A stretch of DNA of 35,540 nucleotides from Oxalobacteraceae bacterium. GTDB lineage: Bacteria; Pseudomonadota; Gammaproteobacteria; Burkholderiales; Burkholderiaceae_D. The stretch covers positions 1 through 35,540 of the forward strand of contig JAIZVZ010000037.1 in the NCBI GenBank assembly GCA_021768485.1. The letters are read 5' to 3'. Below, in pieces: positions 9,901 to 16,348 of the stretch. The notes beneath the pieces are model-generated. The model had not been told where the DNA came from and searched no databases. It saw only the letters and a program-made list of their open reading frames with translations. Position 1 is the first letter of the stretch. The number at the start of each line of letters is the position of its first letter. A program made the translations under genes and the position numbers.

Positions 9901-12900
9901 TAAGAGGCATCGGCAGTTCCAGCGACGGCCGCAACCGCAGCCTGACGGCACCTCATCCGCCGGGCCAGCTCAAGGCCCTGCAGCGCGCCTACGAAGACGC
10001 CGGCATTGACCCCGGCTCGGTGACGCTGATCGAAGCCCACGGCACCGGCACGGCGCTCGGCGACAAATCGGAAATCGAGTCGCTGCGACTGGCCTTCGGC
10101 ACCGCCGCTCGGCGGCAATGCGCGATCGGCTCCGTGAAATCGATGATCGGCCATAGCAAGATCGCCGCCGGCATCGCCGGCCTGATCAAGGCCGCACTGG
10201 CCCTGCAGCACCAGGTCTTGCCGCCTACGATAGGCGTCAACAAGCCGATCGATGCGCTGACGACGGCGCAATCGGCGTTTTATGTCAACAGCGAGTCGCG
10301 GCCATGGCTGCACGAGGGACGCGACCATCCGCGTTACTGCGGCGTCAGCGCCTTCGGCTTTGGCGGCACCAACTTCCATGCCGTTCTGGAAGAATATGTC
10401 GACAGCTATCGCGCCGGCGACAAATGCAATCTCAACCCGCGCGAAGTCGAGATCTTCGCCTTTGGTGCCGGCAGCCGCGGCGAACTCGAAGCCGCGCTGC
10501 GCAAACTGCTGGCCAGGCTGGATCCAGGCGACAAAGCGGATGGCGAGCCACAGCCGGCGCCGGTCGAGCTCGGCCAGCTGGCCTATTCCCTATACCTGCA
10601 GCAAAATGCCGCACAGGCGGCGAACACGGTCCAGCCATGCCGGCTGACAATCGTTGCCGACGCTCTCGACGACCTGCGGCAAAAGCTGATACAGGCGCTC
10701 TCGCTGCTGGCCGGCCAGGCCGGGTTCAGCCGTCCGCCTTCACTGTATTATGGCGAAGGCACGGCAGACAACGCGAAGATCTGCTTCCTGTTTCCGGGCC
10801 AAGGTTCGCAAAAAATCAATATGCTGCGCGATCTGGTGCGCGATATGCCGGACCTGCACCGTTTCTTCGCGCCAGTGGACGGCAGCGATGCCGTGGCCGG
10901 CACGCCGCTGGCACAACTGATCTACCCGCTTCCTGCCTTTGGCGAGACAGAGCGCAATGCCCAGCAACAGGCGCTGAACGCGACCGCCGTCGCCCAGCCC
11001 GCGCTCGGCATGGCAGGCATGGCCGCCTTCGAGGTCTTGTCGCGTTTCGGTCTGCACCCGGACCTGCTGGCCGGCCACAGCTACGGCGAATATATCGCCC
11101 TGTACGCGGCAGGCGTACTCGATCGCATGAGCTTGCTGCGCTTATCCATCGTGCGCGGGCGGCTGTCTGGCACGGCGCCCGACGGCGCGATGGCAGCGGT
11201 CGATGCCGACGGCGAGCGCGTCGCCGAAGCGATCGCCAGACATGGCCTGACGGTCGGCATTGCCAATCTCAACGGACCGGCGCAAACCATTATCGCCGGC
11301 GCCAGGCAATCGATCGATGCCGCACTGGCGGCACTGTCGGCCGACGGCCTGCATGTCAGGCTCTTGCCGGTCGGTGCAGCATTCCATTGCGGCATGATGG
11401 ACGCTGTAGGCCAGGAGCTTGCCGCCGAGCTTGACCAGATCAGCTTTGCCGCGCCGCGCATTCCGGTCTATGCGAACACGACAGCCAAAATATATCCGTC
11501 GGCACCGCAGGAAATACGCGCGCTGCTGGCGCGTCATATCGCCGAACCGGTTCATTTTGTCGAGCAAATCGAGGCTTTGTATGAAGCTGGGGCGCGCACC
11601 TTCATCGAATGCGGCCCGGGCCTGGTGCTGAGCCGGCTGGTCGACAATATTTTAGGCGCGCGCCCGCATCTGACGCTGGCCATCGACGCCCCGGGAAGGC
11701 CTGGCTTTGTGCAACTGGCCCAGCTGCTGGCGCAGGCGCGAGCAAGCGGCCTGCCACTCAATCTGGCGCCATGGTTTGCCGGCCGCGGCTTCGACGACTG
11801 CGAACCGGACGCAGCTTTCGAAACGGCAGCCAGACTGGCCAGACCGGGCGCGCTGAGCTGGCGCGTCAACGGCGGACGGGCGACGCCGTCATACAGAATG
11901 CCGCAGGCGCAGACACCTGCATCGGCCCCATCATCGACGCAATCATCGGCCCCATCACCGACACAATCATCGGCGCCATCTGGGCAGATGCCTGCGGCAG
12001 ACCTGGCAAAAGCGCGCCAGCCGGCACCATCAGGGCAGCCGCACCCTCCTCTCAAAGCCGTCACCGCCATGGCACCAAACGTTCCAATCGCACCAAGCGT
12101 TCCTATCGCACCAACAGAGGCAAATCCAAGCCCCCAGAAAAAGCTGTTACCCCACACCCGTTACAGGAGTAATGCCATGACCATCAAGCAGAAAATCCCC
12201 GATGCGGCATTGGAGGCGGCGCCGGACGACTCTCAATTCGCACAAATTCAGCATGGCGTGTCGAGATTGCTCGATCTGCAATTCGAGCAGCAATTGAGCC
12301 TGCGGCATTTCCTCGATTTTCAAGCCCGGCTGGCCGGACTCAGCCAGGACGGCCTGCCGCACGCTGCGCTGGCGCCATCGCTTGTGCTGTCGAACGATAC
12401 GGTACAGCCGTCATCGGCGGCACCGGCGCCATCACAACAAAAAATCCCGCCACAACAGCTGTCGCCGTCACAACAAATGCCGCCATCACAGCCATATTCT
12501 CAGCCCTTCGCGCCACCGCAGGCCATCGCAGTCCCGCGCGCGCCGGTCCTGCCCTTGGCTGTGCTAAATCCCAGCCCGAGCGCGGCATCGTCGCCATTCG
12601 CTTCGCCGCCAGCAATCGAGTCCGAGCCGGTCATTCACCTTCATAAACAAGCGATACAGGCCGGACAATCGGTACAAGCTGCTTCGACGGCCGACTTCAA
12701 GACCGCGCTGCTGCAGGCGGCGGCCGAACGCACCGGCTACCCGGCCGACATGCTCGACCTCGAGGCCCACATGGAAGCCGATCTCGGCATCGATTCCATC
12801 AAGCGCATCGAAATCTTCAGCAGCCTGACGGCGCAATATCGTCTGCTGGGAGAACGTGACGAAGAGACAGTCATCGAAGAACTGTCGGGGCTGAAGACAT

Positions 12901-14885
12901 TAAACGAAATTATCGCCTGGTATGAACATATATCGCATGCCGAGCGCGCCGCGACAGGCGCGGCTTCTGGCATGGAACGGAACACTGAGCAAAACACTGG
13001 GCGCCGTACTGAGCAAAATACTGAGCAAAATACTGAACAAGATACTGAGCGAAACAATGAGCGAAACACTGAGCACAATGCCGTGTCCGCCAGTGAGGCA
13101 AATGGAGGTACGCTGCCAAAAAAAGTCCCGACTCCACCTTCTCCGCGCAATGAGAAGGTGGAGTCAGACACCATGGCATCGGCGACCGCGCAATCGGGCA
13201 CAGCGCCATCCGCTACGCCAATGCCCTGCGCGCCCGCTGAACAGGAGCGGCTGTCGGACACGGAGGAAGCCGATATTGCGGCCGCCGAGGGCGACGACCC
13301 GGTACTCTGTTATGTCGTTCAGGCCTGCGCCGCGCCACTGGCGGGCGACGCCGCCGGAGCCGGCTGGTCCACGCGCCATCCGGTCTGGCTGCTTGGCGCC
13401 GCCTCGCCATTGGCACGGGCGATGTCGCGCGCCCTGACAGCGCACGGTCATACCGTGATTCAACTGATACCAGGAGACAGCAGCCGCATGCTTGACGAGC
13501 GCTCTTACGAAATCGACTTTTCCTCGCCCGAATCGGTACAGCGCCTGGTCCGCCTATGCGCGGGGCCGGAACCGGTCGGGGCTTTGATCAATCTGATGGC
13601 CGCCGGCGACGACGCATCGCAGGACCGGCAGCACAATGGCGATGCCCGCGCCCTGTTTTTATTATTAAAACTGTGCGAAGCCGATTTGAAAAAAAGTGCA
13701 AAATGCGGCGCCGGCCTGCTTATCAATGTGAGCGCCTTCGATGGCCAGTTCGGCCTCGGCAAATCGCGCCCGTATGCCGTTGGCGGCGCCGGCACATTGG
13801 GTCTGGCCAAATCGGCCGCGCGCGAATGGCCAGGCGTGCGCGTCAAATGCATCGATATCGCCCCCGATCTCGACGCCGACATGCAGGCCGCGCGCGTGCT
13901 GGCTGAAATATGCAGCGGCGACCCTGCCATCGAAATCGGCCTGACCGCAAAGGGCCGCTGGCGCATCGATCTGCAGCCCGACAGCACGGCGCGCAGGCAA
14001 TTGACGCAATTAACACTCGAAGCGGGCGCAGTACTTCTGATTACCGGTGGCGCCTACGGCATCACGGCCGAGCTCACACGCGCACTCGCCGAAAAATATC
14101 CATTACGCCTGGTGCTGGCCGGGCGCAGTCCTCTGCCCGCCGAGGAAGACGCGCTCACGGCCGCCTTCGCCGATACTGCCCGGCTCAAACAATTCCTGAT
14201 CGCCGATCTGCGGCAATCGACGCCGGGCGTGACGCCAGCCAAAGTCGATCTCGTCCTCAAGCGCATCCTCAAGGAACGCCAGATCCGCGCCAATCTGGCC
14301 GCCATGCGGGCCACCGGTGCCGAAGTCGACTATCGCTGCATCGATGTGCGCGACGCTGCCGCCTTCGGCCAGCTGATCGACGACATTTATGCACGCTGGG
14401 GCCGCATCGATGGCGTGCTGCATGGCGCCGGCATCATCGGCGACAAGCTCATCGGCGAAAAAAGTCTCGACGCCTTCGACGCCGTCTATAACACAAAAGT
14501 GATTCCTGCCATGATCCTGGCCGACAAACTGCGGCCCGAGACGCTCCGATTCATCGCCTTTTTTTCATCGGTGGCCGGCCGCTTCGGCAATGCCGGCCAA
14601 GGCGATTACAGTGCCGCCAACGAAGTGCTCAACAAGCTCGCCGGGCGTCTCAGCCGCCTCTGGCCACATGTGCATAGTGTGGCGATCAACTGGGGGCCAT
14701 GGGATGCCGGCATGGTCAGCGATGAATTGCGACGCCAATATGCAGCACACGCCATCCGGCCGATTCCAGCGCCGGTCGGACGTCGTCATTTCATCAGGCA
14801 ACTCGAACGTGGCGCCAGCGGCGAGGCAGAACTTGTGATCTCGTCGAGCGTACAGAAAATTTCCAGTTTGCAGCGCGGCCGCTAA
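6936..14885 (+). CDS. Iterative type I PKS (PUFA/enediyne-like): NPD-NPD-KS-AT-ACP-KR
   Basis: A 2649-residue megasynthase that would build an acyl chain on its own ACP. Two nitronate-monooxygenase/PfaD-like FMN-barrel segments come first (about residues 10-330 and 335-690), as enoyl reductase. KS follows (about 700-1170): Cys900 in DAACAAS, His1035 in EAHGTGT, His1073 in GHSKIAAG. AT (about 1285-1600) has Ser1382 in GHSYGEY and His1484. ACP (about 1925-2000) has Ser1954 in LGIDSIKRIE, the PUFA/enediyne-type motif. The C-terminal KR (about 2180-2640) has GGAYGI near 2371, Ser2544/2545 and Tyr2558. There is no DH or thioesterase; DH is in a downstream gene. ATG 6936 is preferred because GCGGAG lies 7 bases upstream; ATG 6903 and a frame back to 6798 are possible. 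Pro/Ser/Gln-rich repetitive linkers separate AT, ACP and KR. Confidence 0.93.
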   Translation: MTSLGKDLEILALSPSFQLCPEIAIAACRAQACGILDLGIGQDLQHSRQVLKTVRRGAATEARGEMPWGARWETLGAPAAGLAQLEQILDGMAPLPLLLLAGIGAEHLERLAAVREQARRLGTAVFLEVYDLPTARAAQAAAFDGLILKGHEAGGAVSALSSFMLLQQFHGKLTIPYWLQGGIGLHSAGAAILAGSAGIVLAEQLWLSAEGPFHTEPGRAPWRHLDGSETILLGDQQMRYRFYARRARATQRQINLAQAAGAAWQPLLAEALKKKPAAPDEALLALGQDIAFAAPLAARYGSTGRIIAAIRENLAAAGVPPATPAPFSPHAPLAALHGTRFPIAQGPMTRVSDGPAFAKAVADGGALPFLALAVMRGPQVRSLLEQAKTLMATQPWGVGILGFLPLEMRQEQLAEICAIKPPYAIIAGGRPSQARELESLGIATYLHVPSPGLLRGFLKDGMRRFVFEGSECGGHTGPRTSLILWETAIDILAHAEIDDPGSVQIMFAGGIHDALSAAMVAVLAAPLLARGMKIGILMGTAYLFTDEIVASGAIVEEFQQQAIACQETSLLQSGVGIYTRCAKTAFCDEFENVRRELIRSSKSEDDILMALELMNIGRLRIAAKGITRNTARHAGADAPRYSEVDRATQRREGIYMLGDVARLRHATCSINALHAAVSEGSTDLLAARRKTAPAAPRKRPEALAIVGMAGLFPGAQGLRQYWQNILRGVDAIREVDEARWRPRDLFDPKRGTADKVYSKWGGFLDDIAFDPQAYGIAPASLASIEPAQLLALEVARRALADAGFDQKPFARERTASIFAVGGMNDLGTFYNFRTLLPHFLARLNGVPEQVRQDIIDALYRQHLPVWTEDTFPGILGNVVAGRIANRLDLGGTNFTVDAACAASLAALDVGIKQLRNGDADVALVGGVDCTNSPIGFMCFSQTHALSPRGRSRPFDRSADGIAISEAVGAVVLKRLTDAERDGDRIYALIRGIGSSSDGRNRSLTAPHPPGQLKALQRAYEDAGIDPGSVTLIEAHGTGTALGDKSEIESLRLAFGTAARRQCAIGSVKSMIGHSKIAAGIAGLIKAALALQHQVLPPTIGVNKPIDALTTAQSAFYVNSESRPWLHEGRDHPRYCGVSAFGFGGTNFHAVLEEYVDSYRAGDKCNLNPREVEIFAFGAGSRGELEAALRKLLARLDPGDKADGEPQPAPVELGQLAYSLYLQQNAAQAANTVQPCRLTIVADALDDLRQKLIQALSLLAGQAGFSRPPSLYYGEGTADNAKICFLFPGQGSQKINMLRDLVRDMPDLHRFFAPVDGSDAVAGTPLAQLIYPLPAFGETERNAQQQALNATAVAQPALGMAGMAAFEVLSRFGLHPDLLAGHSYGEYIALYAAGVLDRMSLLRLSIVRGRLSGTAPDGAMAAVDADGERVAEAIARHGLTVGIANLNGPAQTIIAGARQSIDAALAALSADGLHVRLLPVGAAFHCGMMDAVGQELAAELDQISFAAPRIPVYANTTAKIYPSAPQEIRALLARHIAEPVHFVEQIEALYEAGARTFIECGPGLVLSRLVDNILGARPHLTLAIDAPGRPGFVQLAQLLAQARASGLPLNLAPWFAGRGFDDCEPDAAFETAARLARPGALSWRVNGGRATPSYRMPQAQTPASAPSSTQSSAPSPTQSSAPSGQMPAADLAKARQPAPSGQPHPPLKAVTAMAPNVPIAPSVPIAPTEANPSPQKKLLPHTRYRSNAMTIKQKIPDAALEAAPDDSQFAQIQHGVSRLLDLQFEQQLSLRHFLDFQARLAGLSQDGLPHAALAPSLVLSNDTVQPSSAAPAPSQQKIPPQQLSPSQQMPPSQPYSQPFAPPQAIAVPRAPVLPLAVLNPSPSAASSPFASPPAIESEPVIHLHKQAIQAGQSVQAASTADFKTALLQAAAERTGYPADMLDLEAHMEADLGIDSIKRIEIFSSLTAQYRLLGERDEETVIEELSGLKTLNEIIAWYEHISHAERAATGAASGMERNTEQNTGRRTEQNTEQNTEQDTERNNERNTEHNAVSASEANGGTLPKKVPTPPSPRNEKVESDTMASATAQSGTAPSATPMPCAPAEQERLSDTEEADIAAAEGDDPVLCYVVQACAAPLAGDAAGAGWSTRHPVWLLGAASPLARAMSRALTAHGHTVIQLIPGDSSRMLDERSYEIDFSSPESVQRLVRLCAGPEPVGALINLMAAGDDASQDRQHNGDARALFLLLKLCEADLKKSAKCGAGLLINVSAFDGQFGLGKSRPYAVGGAGTLGLAKSAAREWPGVRVKCIDIAPDLDADMQAARVLAEICSGDPAIEIGLTAKGRWRIDLQPDSTARRQLTQLTLEAGAVLLITGGAYGITAELTRALAEKYPLRLVLAGRSPLPAEEDALTAAFADTARLKQFLIADLRQSTPGVTPAKVDLVLKRILKERQIRANLAAMRATGAEVDYRCIDVRDAAAFGQLIDDIYARWGRIDGVLHGAGIIGDKLIGEKSLDAFDAVYNTKVIPAMILADKLRPETLRFIAFFSSVAGRFGNAGQGDYSAANEVLNKLAGRLSRLWPHVHSVAINWGPWDAGMVSDELRRQYAAHAIRPIPAPVGRRHFIRQLERGASGEAELVISSSVQKISSLQRGR
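11922..11980 (+). repeat. 24-bp coding repeats in the PKS AT-ACP linker
   Basis: About two and a half copies of a 24-bp unit encode SAPSSTQS, SAPSPTQS and SAPSG. They lie in the disordered linker after the AT domain and keep the reading frame. Confidence 0.8.
12165..12179 (+). promoter_or_regulatory. Internal ribosome-binding site and ATG inside the PKS gene
   Basis: AGGAG at 12165-12169 stands 7 bases before an in-frame ATG at 12177, in the linker just ahead of the ACP-containing part. Initiation here would give a 902-residue ACP-KR polypeptide ending at 14885. It may be a working internal start or the scar of a fusion between two formerly separate genes. No independent evidence for use is visible. 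Confidence 0.45.
12981..13076 (+). repeat. Eight 12-bp coding repeats in the PKS ACP-KR linker
   Basis: Eight degenerate 12-bp units (type AACACTGAGCAA) encode an NTEQ-like tetrapeptide repeat (NTEQ, NTGR, RTEQ, NTEQ, NTEQ, DTER, NNER, NTEH). The segment is hydrophilic and probably unstructured, a flexible tether between ACP and KR. Confidence 0.9.
13130..13165. repeat. Perfect 14-bp inverted repeat inside the PKS gene
   Basis: GACTCCACCTTCTC at 13130-13143 is exactly complementary to GAGAAGGTGGAGTC at 13152-13165, with an 8-base loop. It lies in the ACP-KR linker coding sequence. Read on the minus strand, the hairpin is followed 6 bases later by seven Ts, which resembles an intrinsic terminator for antisense transcripts. 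On the plus strand no T-tract follows. Confidence 0.85.
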
Positions 14886-14891
14886 GCCACA

Positions 14892-15033
14892 AGTGGTCGC
14901 CAAGGGTGGCAAGGGAATGTAGCAAGCGCGTATAGCAACTGAGTGTGGCAACTAAGTATGGCAACTGGGTGTGACAACTGAGTATGGCAACTGAGTGTGG
15001 CAACTGAATGTGACAGCGGCTGTAACAAGCCAG
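14892..15033. repeat. 13-bp-period tandem array between the two PKS genes
   Basis: About ten to eleven degenerate units of 13 bp fill much of the 230-bp spacer after the PKS stop. The best-conserved units run from 14931 to 15008, for example TGTGGCAACTGAG and TATGGCAACTGAG, with the second base alternating A/G from unit to unit. The edges are weaker, and one unit near 15009 is 12 bp. No terminator is visible in the spacer, so the genes may still be cotranscribed. Confidence 0.85.
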
Positions 15034-15115
15034 CAAATGCTGCGCGGTCACGCCGGCCGCTCTGCCTCTGGCAGCTGCACTTTTTCCGGGCGTGTCATTC
15101 AACAAGGAGAATACG

Positions 15116-16348
15116 ATGAATATTGCGATGAATCGCGCCGCCAATCCCGTCCTCGTCGATTTCAACCCGGTCCAGGTCGCCAAACCGGTAGGCCAGCGCA
15201 TCGCCCTCGAAATCTCGGCCTATGGTCTGGCCCGCGGCCATGTCAAGAGCCTCAAGCTCGAAAGCAAGGATGACATCCGCCAGGCCTTGCGCACGATCCG
15301 CGAAAAATTCTCGCGCTACGCTGTGTCGCCCTCGCAAATCAATCGTCGGCAACTGGTGTTATTCCCGCGCCTGCGCGACATTCGCATCGTCGACGGCGAA
15401 CTGGTACTGGCCGAACCGCAGCAGCAGCATCTGCGCCTGTATGCCGATGCCAACGACACCAAAGGCTCCGACATCAAGGAGCGCCACGCCAGTTATGGAA
15501 AAATCGTCGGCGAGTGCCTGAGCGAAATGTACAAGAATGTCGACGATGCCCCCGACGACTTGATCCACGTGACGTGCTCCGGCTATCTCGCGCCGAGTCC
15601 GGTCGAACGCATGGTGGCACGCCGCGAGTGGTTTGATACGACGGTAACGCATAGCTACCACATGGGTTGCTATGGCGCCTTTCCTGCTATCAAGATGGCA
15701 CATGGATTTTTGTCATCCTCGCATTTTTCGGCCGCGCCGCCGCGGCAGCGGGTCGACATCGTCCATACCGAATTACTGTCAGGTCATCACAACATCGAGG
15801 ATTCCGGAATCGAAAACATCATCACCATGAGTTTATTCGCAGACGGCTTTATCAAGTATTCGGTCTGCAGCGACGACTATGCGCGCCAGCACGGCATGCA
15901 CGGCTTGCGCATACTGGCATTCAATGAACATTTACTACCCGACTCGGCCGACGACATGACCTGGGTCCCGGCCGCCCACCAGTTTCAGATGACGCTCTCG
16001 GCCATGGTGCCGGTAGTTATCAAACGCCATGTGCGGGCTTTTGTCATCTCGCTCTTGCGCCGTCTTGACATCGATTTCGAACGCGACAAGCACAAATTGA
16101 TGTTTGCGATTCATCCGGGCGGACCGAAAATCGTCGAACACATCCAGAGCGAGCTGGCATTGCGCGACGATCAGGTTGCTATCAGTAAATCGGTATTTCG
16201 CGAAAACGGCAATATGTCCTCGGCCACCATCCCCCACATATTGAAAGCAATCCTCGACGAATCCGATATCGCCGCCGGCACCCGCATTGTTGCGCTCGGT
16301 TTCGGTCCAGGCCTGACCGTGACCGGACTGGTACTGGAAAAAATATGA
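15116..16348 (+). CDS. Type III polyketide synthase (chalcone/stilbene synthase family)
   Basis: A 410-residue homodimeric-type ketosynthase that would extend a starter acyl group with malonyl-CoA and cyclise it to a resorcinol or pyrone. The Cys-His-Asn triad is clear: Cys185 in HMGCYGAFPA, His333 in IHPGGPK and Asn366 in ENGNMSSA. The His-Asn spacing (33) equals that of chalcone synthase. The GFGPGLTV signature closes the protein near residue 400. A strong AAGGAG lies 6 bases before ATG 15116, so the longer frame from 15092 is not preferred. Its stop overlaps the start of the dehydratase-PPTase gene (ATGA), which implies translational coupling. Its place between a type I PKS and that PKS's missing dehydratase suggests the type I product is its starter, as in Azotobacter Ars enzymes (inference). 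Confidence 0.93.
   Translation: MNIAMNRAANPVLVDFNPVQVAKPVGQRIALEISAYGLARGHVKSLKLESKDDIRQALRTIREKFSRYAVSPSQINRRQLVLFPRLRDIRIVDGELVLAEPQQQHLRLYADANDTKGSDIKERHASYGKIVGECLSEMYKNVDDAPDDLIHVTCSGYLAPSPVERMVARREWFDTTVTHSYHMGCYGAFPAIKMAHGFLSSSHFSAAPPRQRVDIVHTELLSGHHNIEDSGIENIITMSLFADGFIKYSVCSDDYARQHGMHGLRILAFNEHLLPDSADDMTWVPAAHQFQMTLSAMVPVVIKRHVRAFVISLLRRLDIDFERDKHKLMFAIHPGGPKIVEHIQSELALRDDQVAISKSVFRENGNMSSATIPHILKAILDESDIAAGTRIVALGFGPGLTVTGLVLEKI

Noticed and set aside
14892-15033. CRISPR array
   Set aside because: Units are contiguous 13-bp repeats with no spacers, and there are no cas genes.
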